This document shows positions 28,901-39,717 of a stretch of 64,000 nt of DNA, in pieces. The translations under genes and the position numbers were made by a program. The stretch comes from Heterohyrax brucei (Eukaryota > Chordata > Mammalia > Hyracoidea > Procaviidae). How positions within the stretch are numbered: position 1 is the first letter of the stretch; each line of letters begins with the position of its first letter. The DNA is taken from NCBI GenBank assembly GCA_028571685.1, contig CM053156.1, positions 90,399,049 through 90,463,048 of the forward strand, written 5' to 3'. The notes beneath the pieces were generated by a model. It was not told where the DNA came from and made no database searches. It saw only the letters and a program-made list of their open reading frames with translations.

Positions 28901-31843
28901 GCTGCTTCCACAGCGAGCCACGGAAGGAGTTCGGAGGTCCCAGCGGCGGCGATGGTGGCAGTGGCGGCCATGTCATTCTGAGAGGCAGGTGACTGAGGTC
29001 TTGGGGCACATCGTCCTGAGAGGCGGAGGCCCGAGGGCCCTCTGGGATGGGTCAGTGTCGGATGTCCCGGGAGCCTGGTTCAGCCTCTGTACCCTGACCT
29101 GGAGGTGACACGAGCCCTGACACTTGTCACTTTCATGACGTGGGTGTTCACAGTTAAAGAATGCACCAAAGCTGCTTCAATAGGCATTCCTGAAGGGAAC
29201 TAACTCAGCTGTAAGACAAAGATCACTTTGCTGGCTGTGTAACTCCCACTTCTATTTCAGTCCACGCTGCCAGGTGCCTTTTTAATGTTTATCACTGGAG
29301 GAAAGAGGGTGGACGCTGTGCAGGTGGTCTGGACGGCGGGGTGAGGCCCTCCCTTCTCTCCTTCAGTTGACAAGCAGGTCAAGTCTCTGGCCTCAGTCCT
29401 GACGCGCTATCAGGGTTTCCACGGCGAGGACGGCGGCAGGAAGAACTGCTTCGGACGGAATGGTGGCCCCCTCTACATCCCGGTAAGCCAGAGGTACCCT
29501 GGCGTCCACCCTGCTCCTGGTGCTCAGTACCGTCTCGGGGTTCCGCAGTGTGACTCGCAGGGCACCCTTGGCTGAAAGACACAAGGAAACTAAGAGACTG
29601 GGGTAGATAGTTGCCGTAACACAGATGGGCTCAGTGCTCCCTTTATACCCTGAGTGTGTGGGACCTATTCCCATGATTTCTAGGAGGGGGAGCCCACGTG
29701 GTCGGGTCCACTTTCCCTGTCTTCCTAGCCTCCAGTAGCGTCTGCTCTCGGGGCTGCCGTGGCCCAGCCTGGTGGCATGCCCCCTCCTGTGCTGAGTTCA
29801 CCTTCTCCTGGGTGATTGAAGGTTTTTCCTGTGTTTCTTTTTGCCCTGACCTTTTAGAAATACTGAAACAGCTGTCCGTGCCACCAAAGGGAGTGTGGCA
29901 GCTGTGCTGCCATCCAGGGGCAGGGCCTTCCCTTGCTGCGGTGTGGCCCTGTGAAGGCGGGGCGCGGTGTCACGCCGTTGTGGTCCAAGATGGGTTAGGT
30001 CAGAGGTACGGCCCCTCTGCAGTTTTCCTTCTGGGTATGCTGCAGGAGGGGGTTACAGTGGCCCTCAGACTCTCAACACTGGCTCCTTCCAGGTTCCCCT
30101 CGGCACTCAGGTCAGGGAGGGAGAGGACACCGTGGCTGACCTTTCTTGCCCAGGTGACGAGTACATCGCTGCTCTCGGGGGCGCAGGAGGCAAGGGTAAC
30201 CGCTTCTTCTTGGCGAATGACAACCGTGCCCCTGTGACCTGCACGCCCGGGCAGCCTGGGCAGAAGCGCGTCCTCTTCCTGGAGCTCAAGACAGTGGCTC
30301 ACGCGGGGATGGTGGGTGTCGGTGCACCTCAGCTGCCTCTGCACCCCCGGGCGGGGGGACAGGCGCTGCTGTTGGCGGCTGATGTCAGCTTGGGCACCCT
30401 ACACCCCTGGGCCCTGGCCTGCCCTTTCTCGGCCTCCACAGGGATGGGCTCACCTCCCCCTACACCCCGTCCTTCGGCTGGTCCTCAGCCTCCACCAGTG
30501 ACAAGCTCAGGACTGCGGGGTCACTTTCTGGAATCCCTGGGCTGCCTCCTCTCTGTTTCCAGGTGGGCTTCCCCAACGCCGGGAAGTCCTCGCTGCTCCG
30601 AGCCGTCTCTAATGCGAGGCCCACGGTGGCGGCATACCCATTCACCACCCTGAAGCCCCACGTCGGCGTTGTGCAGTACGCAGGCCACCAGCAAGTGACA
30701 GGTGGGACTTCCCGCAGTGTAGGGCGGCCTGGGCTGGATGAGATGATGGCAGCAGCCATCAGGAAGAGAACAAGCAGGTTCCTTCTTGGGATACAGCTCT
30801 ATTTCTACTGGCTGACAGCAGGTGCGGCCACTGGCTGTCACAGCACCGTTCCTGCCCACCTTCTCCCCGGGGCCCCACTGGCCCCCGTGGGGGGTTGGAG
30901 CCGGAGCTGCAGATCAGAAGGAATTGTTCTGCTCCGTTCCCTGCTCTCTCTCTTGCGGGGAACTCGCGTCACTCATGTAGACAGCATGTGATTTAAAAAG
31001 CTTTCCCTGTATCATTTATTTTAAGGGAATTAAACTTTTCAGAAGATAATGTACTCATTAAAAATAGTAAGCCGGCTGGTGATGCTGTTTTGTGTGGCAC
31101 TTTGTGTTTGCAAAGCACTCTCGTCATTTCTATCAGTAATCAAATTATTGAGAGCGCGAGAAGCCATGTTCCTTTCAGGAAGTAGCTCCTCTTTGGAGCT
31201 AGCAGGCCCGAGATCCTGGGTTGCTTTTCCCCAAGAGCTGGCCCCGTGCCTTGCCTGCCGCACGTGCCCCCCGGAGCTGGTGCGGTTCCCAGAGGCCCGG
31301 GGTCCGGAGGCGAGAGCCTCACTGCCCAGCCTCCTGCTGGCTTCGGAAAGCCCAGGCTGTGAATCCAGGAAGTGGGAGGCAGGCTGGGGTGCCGGGCTCC
31401 CCGTTGGGCGCTTTGGGCCACAGGGCTGCAGGTGTGAGCATGTGCGTCTCTCCACAGTGGCCGACATCCCGGGCATTGTCAGGGGTGCCCACCGGAACCG
31501 CGGCCTCGGGCTGGCCTTCCTGCGCCACATCGAGCGCTGCTGTTTCCTGCTGTTTGTGGTTGACCTCTCAGTGCCGGAGCCCTGGGCACAGCTGGAGGAC
31601 CTGAGGGACGAGCTGGACAGGTACTCAGCGGGCCTGTCGCAGAGGCCCCATGTGGTCGTTGGGAACAAGATAGACCTCCCCGAGGCCAGAGCCCGCCTGC
31701 CAGAGCTCCAGGCCCGCCTGGGACAGGTGCTTATCCCCCTGTCGGCCACCACTGGAGAGAACCTGGAAGCCTTGCTGCAGCGGATGAAGGAGCTGTATGA
31801 CGGCCATGTAGGGCCCAGGGGGCATGCAACCACCAGCCACTGA
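25793..31843 (+). CDS. MTG2: MTG2 (GTPBP5), mitochondrial Obg-family GTPase, spliced coding region
   Basis: Obg/CgtA-type GTPase of the mitochondrial matrix that acts in late assembly of the large mitoribosomal subunit (family knowledge). Six coding exons join to 1212 nt, 403 aa against 406 in human. Residues 1-68 form an Arg-rich leader that fits mitochondrial import. Residues about 69-228 form the Gly-rich Obg fold ([34 protein letters not shown]). The G domain has G1 GFPNAGKS (231-238), G2 Thr in YPFTTLKP (254-261), G3 DIPG (278-281), G4 NKID (345-348) and G5 SAT (371-373), all intact. The ATG at 25793 was chosen because it aligns with the human start (MAPAR / MGPAR) and has a good context (gtggccATGG). 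The same frame is open upstream. Exon 2 probably uses a GC donor. The C-terminal tail differs from human and lies in a 3' tandem repeat. Confidence 0.94.
26920..27440 (-). mobile_element. RTE (BovB-like) LINE fragment, antisense
   Basis: It is collinear with the clearer copy at 34375-34900: cgacggtcttcctttttctctgaccctcc, 'gatgtgcttcttcggagaccggtccctcc', 'tccaaggagcgctctggttgggcttcttcc', 'acaccgtaattcagaggcctcaattc' and 'gggcaccttagtcttgaag'. The frame is broken by many changes. Confidence 0.7.
27660..27800 (+). repeat. AfroSINE
   Basis: 'gagacgctggtagcgcagtggttgagctgcgcaggtaac' ... 'gaaggtcagccatttgcgtcc' ... 'ggcggttctgctctgtcttgtagg' is in sense order. Confidence 0.8.
27895..28050 (-). repeat. 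AfroSINE, antisense
   Basis: 'gttgatcccaactcacagtgaccccacaggacagggtagagctgcctcttggggtttccaaggagcgcctgg' is a strong match in complement order. Confidence 0.9.
28837..28984 (+). CDS. MTG2: MTG2 coding exon 2 (Obg fold)
   Basis: The acceptor is cttggcag|AAG. It encodes [20 protein letters not shown], then [20 protein letters not shown] and GSGGHVILR. It must end in phase 1 to make Val with exon 3, so the donor is agag|GCAGGT. The nearby GT at 28989 would create a stop. Confidence 0.88.
28985..29366 (+). other. MTG2 intron 2, probable GC-AG type
   Basis: 382 bp from GCAGGT to ctccttcag. The first 45 bp repeat the exon end imperfectly (ctgagaggc at 28978 and again at 29016). Nothing else is recognised. 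Confidence 0.75.
29367..29482 (+). CDS. MTG2: MTG2 coding exon 3
   Basis: The acceptor is ccttcag|TT and the donor ccg|GTAAGC. It encodes [20 protein letters not shown] followed by [18 protein letters not shown]. Phase 0 at the end. Confidence 0.92.
29483..30092 (+). other. MTG2 intron 3
   Basis: 610 bp with no repeat recognised. The acceptor is ggctccttccag. Confidence 0.8.
30093..30311 (+). CDS. MTG2: MTG2 coding exon 4 (Obg fold to G-domain border)
   Basis: The frame [20 protein letters not shown] continues through [19 protein letters not shown] to [11 protein letters not shown]. The donor is atg|GTGGGT, phase 0. Confidence 0.93.
30563..30701 (+). CDS. MTG2: MTG2 coding exon 5 (G1 and G2)
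   Basis: After gtttccag the exon encodes [20 protein letters not shown], carrying the P-loop GFPNAGKS, then the switch-I block [13 protein letters not shown]. The donor is acag|GTGGGA, phase 1. Confidence 0.95.
30702..31457 (+). other. MTG2 intron 5
   Basis: 756 bp. The part 31049-31457 happens to be open in frame with exon 6, but the cca cag acceptor at 31457 and homology start the exon at 31458. No repeat recognised. Confidence 0.8.
31458..31843 (+). CDS. MTG2: MTG2 coding exon 6 (G3-G5) and stop
   Basis: The acceptor is ctccacag|TG. It encodes [20 protein letters not shown], the [12 protein letters not shown]4 motif and the [11 protein letters not shown]5 region. TGA is at 31841-31843. 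The final residues (RGHATTSH) lie in the first unit of a tandem repeat. Confidence 0.94.
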
Positions 31844-31945
31844 GCTGGGAGTACCTGACAGGACAGGGCCACTGGCTGCTGAGTTGGTAGTGGCCTCAGA
31901 GGACGAAACCACTGGCCACTGAGCTGGGAGTGGCCTCACAGCGTT
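31830..31945. repeat. Tandem repeat (39-40 bp, three copies) spanning the MTG2 stop codon
   Basis: Units start near 31830, 31869 and 31909 ('ccactggccactgagctgggagtgg' and variants). The MTG2 TGA falls inside the first unit. Confidence 0.8.
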
Positions 31946-32042
31946 GCCAGTGGTGGTGGCAGGCATGGTGGGGTGTGGGCGCCACCGGAAGCAAAGGAGT
32001 TTCCGGGCTGCTGCACAAATAAAACCCAGTTATGAAACGCAG
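31844..32042 (+). other. MTG2: MTG2 3'UTR
   Basis: Short 3'UTR of about 200 bp, half of it a 39-40-bp tandem repeat, with AATAAA at 32018-32023. The cleavage site is inferred. Confidence 0.7.
32018..32023 (+). terminator. MTG2 poly(A) signal
   Basis: AATAAA about 175 bases after the stop, with GT-rich sequence (cagtggctgtgagcgtgtg) 20-35 bases downstream. Confidence 0.8.
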
Positions 32043-34374
32043 TGGCTGTGAGCGTGTGCAAGGGAGCGCTGGGGAAGGCGTTCAAGGGGCTCGCTGCCTC
32101 TCTTTTTTCCCCTTCAGCTTGGGCTCGCCTCTGAGCTGCCTCTGCCTCTGGCCCAGGATCCCTTGGGTTCCAGAATATTCTCTACCACCTGACGCCCCAT
32201 TTGCCCCCAGCACCTCATACCCCGGTCGCCTTTGCTGCCTGACTTGCTGAGGACTGACCCCTTTGTATCAGCAGGCAGGGGACCAACGGCGCTGACAGAC
32301 ACTGTGCACTGCTGCTGAGCAGTCAGACGGCCTGGGAGTCGAGCAGTAGGGCCCCAGTGACCAAGGGCTAAGGACACACACTGGTCGGCTGTGACAGCGG
32401 CCTCTAATTCCATAGCCCTTTGTCACCAGTCAGGGACCAGTTGCTGAGTCACTGGGCACGTCCTGCAGTGAGGCAGGCCCAGACGTGATGTGGGTGCGGT
32501 ATGCTGGCTGCGGGCCACAGACAGGGGCTCATGACGTCCTCAGCGGGGACCATAGGAAGGCGGTCAAGTCCTTCCCGGCGTTCTGGGGCACTGCACTGGG
32601 CTGGGGTGCAGACGCCGCTGGCGAGACCTGGCCGTGTGTGTCACAGCTGAGTGCCCCTAATATCCGGCCAGCAGGTGGGCAGGAGCACCACGGTCCTGAT
32701 GCGCGCCTGGGCCTTCGTGGCGCACAGTGGGCTGATGGGACCTGGCCCCTGGCGGGCAGTGTTCCCACAGGCAGTGCAGGGGGACTGGAGAAGTCTGCCG
32801 GGGCCAGGGGCCAGTCTGCACCTGAACTCCAGAAAAAAATCATGGACCCCGGGGGAGGGGACTGAGTCATAGGGAATCTGGCTGAACTGAACCCAGGGAT
32901 GAAGGTGCTGGGGCCGAAGCCACGTAACTGTGGCCAGGAACCCGCCCCCACTCCCCCCGGCAGGCAGCACCCAGCTCTGAGGAGCGACTGGGTTTTGATC
33001 TAAGATCAAATCTACATCCAGAACAAGACAACCCTTTCACCCACTGCTGTATTTTAATGGCTCACCATTTCAAAGGACTGTCTGTTTTCAGACCTATTTG
33101 CTTTCTCTGTGGCCACCTCAAAGGGCTTGTTGAGGGGGTCGGGCTGAATGGGAGTAAATTACGCTGCCTTTCATCTTGGCTCAGGGTGGGCCGGGAGGTC
33201 AAGGCGACCCGCCTCTGAGCCTGCCTGGTGCCCGGCACCCTCCCCGCTCCTCGGGCCTTGGCTGGGATTCCACTTGGTTCCCTCCAGCAGCTCTGAGCTA
33301 ACCTTTGGAAAGAGCATCCCCTTGTCACTGGCTCAGTGGCAGGCAGACCTGGCTAAAGACCTGTGTTCTCTCCCTCCTTTGACCCCTGCCCCACTCGAAG
33401 CCACTGCAGCCCGTGTCACCACCAAGGACTGCGTCCCACAGTCACACCGAGAAGTGGTGGGGTCTCATGTGGAGCCAAGGGGGTGCGTGGCCAGCAGTCT
33501 GCGTCCAGCCAGGTGGGCCGGGTCCCTTTGTGCGGGTGACCCAGGAAACCTCCTGTTTTGCACGGGGGATACCCAGCCCGCTGCTAATGTGTTACCAGAA
33601 CTTCCTCACACAGACCCTTGGGGTGCTGCCACCCCCAGAGAGCGTGCACGTGGTGCTGGAGACGTTGACTTTTCTCTCTCACATTCTGTTCCCATTGGGA
33701 AGGTGAAGCTGGCCCCACTCCCTCCTGCAGCCCCTCAGCTCTCTGCTGTAGGAACAGGAAGTGTGCCTGTTTTCACGTCTTTAAATGAGATACACACCAG
33801 AACATTGGTCATTTCAGAGTGTACCGTTGACAAGGCAAGGTCCCGGAGGCTGCACAGAGGCAGCCAAGCTCCCTGAGGAACTGGACTGCGGGGCTCAGGG
33901 CCATGGGGACCGTGGTCTCAGGGAGCATCCAGCTCAACTGCTGTAACAGCTGACGAAGAAAACATCCGACATTCTGCTTTGGTGAGCAGCTTCTGGGGCC
34001 ATGAAGGCATGTGAGTGGTCGTCGTAAGTCTACTACCTGACCGTTTGGGCAGTGAGGAAGAAGGAGGAGAACGAGATCCAGGGTGAGGATTGGTCCAGAG
34101 GGCTAGGGGACGCATCCACCACGGCCTCCAGCAGGCTGAGTCTGACACAACTGGGGATGTCAGCTGCCACCACGGACTCTCCGACAGGGATCCCAACAGA
34201 GGGTCCTGGACAGAGCGGGAGAAAAACCTAGGACAAAATTGTAACTCAGAAAGAAAGACGAGACTTGCTGGCTGACAGAGACTGGAGAGACTCCGAGAGC
34301 GTGGCCCCAGGCACCCTTCCGGCTCAGCATTGAAGTCAGCCCTGGGGTTCACCATTCGGCCAAAGACTGTGATT

Positions 34375-34900
34375 GTCAGGTGCTGCCAAGTCAGTTGTGA
34401 CTCGTCGTCACCCTGTGCACAGCAGAACGAGACCTGTGTGGTCCTGCGCCATGTCCGCCGTCGTTTCGTGCAGCGGCTGTGTTGGCCCATCTCGTTGAGG
34501 GTCTTCCTCTTTTTTGCTGACCCTCCACTCTACGCGGCATGATGTCCTCCTCCAGCGACAGATCGCTCCTGACAACACGTCCAAAGTGTGTGAGACTCAG
34601 TCCAGCCGTCTTTGCTTCCAAGGAGCACTCTGGTTGTGCTTCTCCCAGAACAGATCTGTTGGTTCTCTTGGTGGCCCGTGGTGCATTCAGCCTTCCTCTC
34701 TAACACCACAATTCAAAGGCGTCAGTTCGTCTGCTGTCTTGTTCATTGTCCAGGTTTCACATGTGATGCGATTGAAAATACCATGGTTTGGGTCAGGCAC
34801 ACCTTAGTCTTCAAGGTGACATCTTAACTTTCCAGCACTTTAAAGTGTCCTTTGCAGCAGATTTTCCCAGTGCAACACGTCTTTCGATTTCCACCAAAGA
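34375..34900 (-). mobile_element. RTE (BovB-like) LINE, 3' part of the ORF, antisense
   Basis: The minus-strand frame includes LTHFGRVVRSDLSLEEDIM, then GQQKRGRPSTRW and VHRVTTS, the conserved C-terminal block of RTE/BovB reverse transcriptases. The frame is broken upstream. It continues to about 34900 with 'cctttgcagcagattttcccagtgcaacacg'. Confidence 0.85.
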
Positions 34901-35104
34901 TTAGACAAGCGCATAAGACAAAGTAAGACTAAAGGGGCACACCTGCCCTGGGTGAGGACGAGGAGACAGACGGGACAGGAAGGCTGGCAACAGGGAGCCC
35001 GAGTCAGACTAGAGTGTTGTCTTGTCATGGGTTTGCAAACCAATGTCATAAAGCGATGTGTGCTGTCTAATGAGAAGCGAGCTTGTTCTGCAGATCTCCA
35101 TCTA

Positions 35105-35290
35105 AAGTACATTTTTTTTAAAACTGTACAAATTTGTTGTTTTTAATGCACTCATGAGGTTGTAACACCATCACCACTATTCAATTCCGGAATCTTACCA
35201 TCATCCCCAAAGCAACAGCCACTCCCCTTGCCTGCCCCAGGCCCTGGCAACCACTGATCTGCTTTCTGTCTGTCATTTGCCTGTCTGGCC
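35105..35290 (-). mobile_element. Old L1 (L1M-type) 3' fragment, antisense
   Basis: 'gttgtaacaccatcaccactattcaattccggaatc' and 'ccctggcaaccactgatctgctttctgtctgtc' are typical of mammalian L1M 3' regions in complement. Confidence 0.7.
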
Positions 35291-37159
35291 TTTGTGTAGA
35301 GGGGACCACACAGCAGGGGATTTGGGATGGGAGGGGTGAGAACAAGGACCGAGGCTGGAGGCCGGGCAGGTAGTTGGTTGGCGCCTGCCTCAGCTGGGAA
35401 AGGATGCCTGGGAGCCACCAAGGGGCAGGCCATCAATGGGCAGGCCATCGACAATCTCACTCACTTATCCTGGCTTTCAGGAATTTGCAGTTCTGGAGGC
35501 TGGGGACCAGGAGCAAGGCAGAGGACAGGGACATCCCAGTGCCCAAGCGGCCCTGCTTCTGAGCCCCAGCCTCCAGTCAGGGTGTGTTGGACTCCAGATC
35601 CTCCACCATCAGAAGCCAAGGCCTTCGAGGATCATCAGATTGCGGTGTCCACACTGAGACGTAAGGGCAGCGGGAGCAGCGCAGCTCCCAGACTCCCATC
35701 GGTGTGTCCGAAGCCTCCCTCGTGCTCCTTCCCTCCGCACATGCTGTTCTGGCTTCTTGGATGGATGCTGTGTGTCCTCTGAGGGATGTCGGAGAATTCC
35801 CCAGCAGGGGACCGGACGCCTGCCTTCTTGAGTGTGTGACAGCGCTGCACTGGATGGTCCTGCAGCAGGGTGCCTTCTTGGGGTCCCCCAGCAGTAGTCT
35901 GAGGACAGAACAATGTCCAGGCACAGGGGATGCCTCCTGATTCTCCATCCTGAGGAGTGTAGGGTGCTAATAACAGGTCTCTTACCAACAACCAGGATTA
36001 GTATTTGCTGAAGAACTCACTTTCCCGTGTTTGTTACTCAAAGACATGGGACTCCTATGGACAGGCTGAGCCTCCTGCCCTGTGCCTGGCCAAAACCTGG
36101 GTGTTGAGAAAGCCCTCACTGTCTCCACTGGGGCATTAGGGAGTGGGCAAAGCTACCTCCTCTGCCCACCAGTGGGGAAACAGGCTCCAGACAGGGTGAG
36201 GCTGGGGTCTTATGGGACAGAACTTCTCCATCACAGACACACAGAGACCTGTTTTATACTGGTGGGGCAAAGAAGATGTACTTGGTGGCTCACAAAACAA
36301 CTGCCTTCAGGTGAGGCTGGATCCAGGTGACCAGACTACGGCATCCGGAAGCTGTTTGTTTCATGCTGTTTGGTTTTCCTCTGTTGTGTCTGCAGTCCAG
36401 GAGGGCACCCTGCACAGTGGCCTGCAGCCAAGGCAGCTTTGGGGGCCCCCAGGCTACCCCACCAAGTCCTGGAGGCTAGACTGGGGAATGCACCACCATG
36501 AACTGAGCACAGAGATTCTGGCTGGCCACGCCTGGGCACCCACACCCATCGTGCAGCCAGAAACTGAGGGAGACGGTGGTTGGGACCTTGGTCCCCAAAG
36601 AAAAAGCTGGGGCTGTAGTTACAAGAAGAGGACAGAAAGGGACCCCCTGAGGTCACTGCAGCAGGGTGCCCTGAGCACAGTCGGACTCCACAGTCCCCGA
36701 GGTGCTGGGGGGCCGCGGGGCCTGCTCTGGAGAGGGCAGGGAAGGTGGTTCTGAGAGCTAAGGGCACCAGGAAGATGGTCACAGCAAGAAAGCCCCACTG
36801 ACTGGACCGCTTAGCTGTGGGGACCCTGGCTGGCCACAGCCTCCTGGCACCCCCTGTCTGTACCATGGAGGCAATCACCTGCTTGGCCTGAGGACTCAAC
36901 AGCTGTAGCTGAGAAAAGCGCACAGGGCACCCTGGAGCATGTTACTGTGTGCCTCCGACCAGATTCCAACCCACAGAGGCCCCAGGTAGCAGAGCGGAGC
37001 TGCCCACGGGGCTCCCGAGGCTGTGACCTTGAGTGAAGCCCGTCACTGTGTCTCCTCCCTCAGAGGCACCGGGTGGGTCTGAAGCAGTGACCTGTCTGTC
37101 AGCAGCCAAGACCTCAGCTGCTGGGTGGCCAGAGCTGCTTTCCTGAGGCATAAACCCCA

Positions 37160-37330
37160 AGAACCAAACCCGTTGCCATTGAGGGAATTCCGACTCTTGG
37201 CAACCCTGTAGCATAAAACCATTCCTAGCTCACAGTGACCCTGTAGGACAGAGTAGGAGTGCCCCACAGAGCTCCCAAGGAGTAGCTGCTGGATTCACCC
37301 TGAGAGACTCCTAACCACTGCACCACTGCA
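37160..37330 (-). repeat. AfroSINE, antisense
   Basis: 'caaacccgttgccattgagggaattccgactcttggcaaccctgtag', a second partial start near 37210, then 'cctaaccactgcaccactgcac'. It may be two overlapping copies. A weaker piece lies at about 36955-37020. Confidence 0.8.
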
Positions 37331-38454
37331 CTTGGCGTCGGTGTGCTCGTGGGAGCTGAGCCGGCTGTCCTCCCACGGGGCACCAGGCCCAGCCTCAGGC
37401 CTTCCCTAGCCAGCGCCCCGGGCACCCCGACAACCACAGCGCTGCGGCCTGTGCTGTCAGAGCTGAGTTCTGCCTCAGGATGTGCCCGCCCTGGTGCAGG
37501 TTGCCCGCGGGACCGCGAGGCCCAGCGCAAGGGCGTCAGGGAAGGTGGGGTGGTCAGTCCTCGTTGTTTCACAAATGGAGTGGAGCCGCCTGCCTGCCGG
37601 TCCCTGCTGTCCCCTCTGCTGACCTCGAGGGATGGTGAGGGAGGGAGTGGGGTCCCTCTCCAGGTGCGGAGCTGCCCCTCCCGCCGGCAACAGCAGAGGC
37701 CCTGGCGCTGATGATGGCAGCGCTGTCAGCTGGAGCAGGTGCTCTTGCGCAGACAATAGGACAATCGGAGTGTGACAGCAAGGCGCTTCCTGCTCTTGGG
37801 GCTGCGGGGCTGCAGCCAGGCAGGGAGCACCGATGGCTGCCATCCCAGCCACCCCCTTTCTGCAGAAGGAAACCAAGCCCGAGAGCTGCCTGGCTTCGGA
37901 TACCTCTGGGGCAACAGGAGGACAGCTGGGGCGGCCTCAGTGCAGGCCTGCTGGGTAGATTGGGGCCATCTCCAGCCCCTAGAGCCTCAGTTTCCCCGGT
38001 GAAACAGGATGTCAGAATTGCTACCTTCTGAGGGCCTTCCTGCCTGGCCATGCACCTGGGCCATCCAAGCTGAGACTACACAGCACCAAGTCCCCCGTCT
38101 GCCCACTGCCCATCACCTCCTCCCTGTCACCTCCTCCCCCACCTGCCTCCTCCCCATCACCTCCCTCCCCCTTTTCCCTCCTCTCCTGTCAGCTGGTCTC
38201 CCAGCACAACAGGGGCACACAGGTGGCACTGTGTTTCCATTGCATCCAGCAGGGCCAGGTCTGGCCCAGAGGCTGTCCTGGGCCCCTCCTGCACCTCACA
38301 CTTAACAACAGTGCACAGAGAGGGCAAGGCTATCCTCCGGAGGAGACCTGCACAGTGTCCCCACTGGGCCACACAAAGAGGTGTTCCACTTGGGGACCAG
38401 CCTGTCTCTGGAGTCAGATCCTGGTCCCTACTCACACTAAGAGTGTGCCCACTT

Positions 38455-38830
38455 TCTAAAGGCGAGAGGAGAGGGTGGAGAGGAGGGGACAGGTGCCCGC
38501 TGGGAAGATGCTAAACCAAAACCAAAACCAAAACCAAACCCACTGCTGTGGAGTCGGGTCTGACTCCTCGTGACCCTATAAGTCAGAGTGGAACTGCGCC
38601 ATAGTTTCCAAGGAGTGCCTGGCGGATTTGAACTGCTGACCTCTTGGTTAGCAGCGGTAGCACTTCACTCGCTATGCCTCCGGGGTTTGCGGGAGGGTAC
38701 TAGAAGAGTGAAAAGGGGGAGTGTGCTGTCATGAGGTGAGGAGAGCAGACAGAGCTGCAGAGAGGTGGGCGTGCAAAGGTGACTGGGATTGTCTGCTTAA
38801 TCATAATAAAAAGAATTTTAAGGAAAGAGA
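38455..38830 (+). mobile_element. L1 3'-end fragment, split by an AfroSINE
   Basis: The halves 38455-38513 and 38691-38830 match the uninterrupted copy at 19740-19960. The SINE at 38514-38690 lies between them. Confidence 0.65.
38514..38690 (-). repeat. AfroSINE, antisense, near full length
   Basis: It has the A-rich tail (accaaa)n, then 'actgctgtggagtcgggtctgactcctcgtgaccctataag' through 'ttggttagcagcggtagcacttcac'. The best-preserved copy in the window. Confidence 0.95.
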
Positions 38831-39717
38831 GTGTGCCCACTAGTTCCCTGTGTCAGTCTAGAGAGGGTCAGGGACCCTTGTGAGGTGGCTGCAGGCTGTG
38901 GGAGCCCCCCGGCCTAGCACCCACTGTGCCCCGTAGATGGCTGGGGGGATGTTTTGGCACTCTATCCGCAGGCATGAGTGAGGTACAGGGGCAGGAGGAG
39001 TCACAGCCAGACAGCCACGTGCTCCCCCCACCACAGTATCGGGAGCCCAGACGTACAGACTTGGTTTGGCTGTAGCCATGCCAGGTTCCCACATGTCACC
39101 CCTGGGTTCACTGGACAGCTTGGCCTCTTGTGGAGGGTGTGGAGGGCCTGCTGAGAACTCAGGTTAGGGGCCCTCAGCACAGCTGCCCATGGAGGATAGA
39201 GACCCCTTGTGCTCTGTCTTCGCTGGGATGCCAACTGTGCCCGGCATCTGTCCAGGGGCCTGTGCCAGTGGGCACCTGTTAGGGATTGAACTGAGTCCCC
39301 TAATATGTGTTGTCAGCCCTGTAACTTCTGTGCTGGTGGCTACACAGCCTTCTGCTGCCATCTGGGTAATGCCTGACCACGCACGCGTCTGTGGTCCTGC
39401 AAGGTTATCCCGATCGGAGAACAGAACATAGCTGATGCACTTTGCCAAGGGCTGAGGGCTGACCGTCTTCCGCTCCGCAGTCGTTTGTCTGGTCAACCCC
39501 CGACTCTGGAGGGAAAGCAGTTCTGTCCTCTGTACTCTCCTCAGACAGGGTCCTCCCAGAGGGTGCCGGAACCACCCAGGGGATGCCCACTGAGGCTGCT
39601 GACCCACTCGGCCGAGGGTCCGAGCATCCTGTGGTGGCCCGTCGGCCTGGGGCAAGCAGGGCTGGAAGAGCTTGAGGCAGATGAGGGTGGCGGGCAGGGA
39701 GTGGGGAAGGTGTCGCA

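Noticed and set aside
28981-28992. The GT donor at 28989 as the end of MTG2 exon 2
   Set aside because: Joined to exon 3 it gives an immediate stop, whereas the GC donor at 28985 restores the conserved protein.
31049-31843. A 264-aa open frame covering MTG2 exon 6 and upstream sequence
   Set aside because: Only 31458-31843 is homologous to MTG2. The upstream part is intron, ended by a clear ctccacag acceptor.
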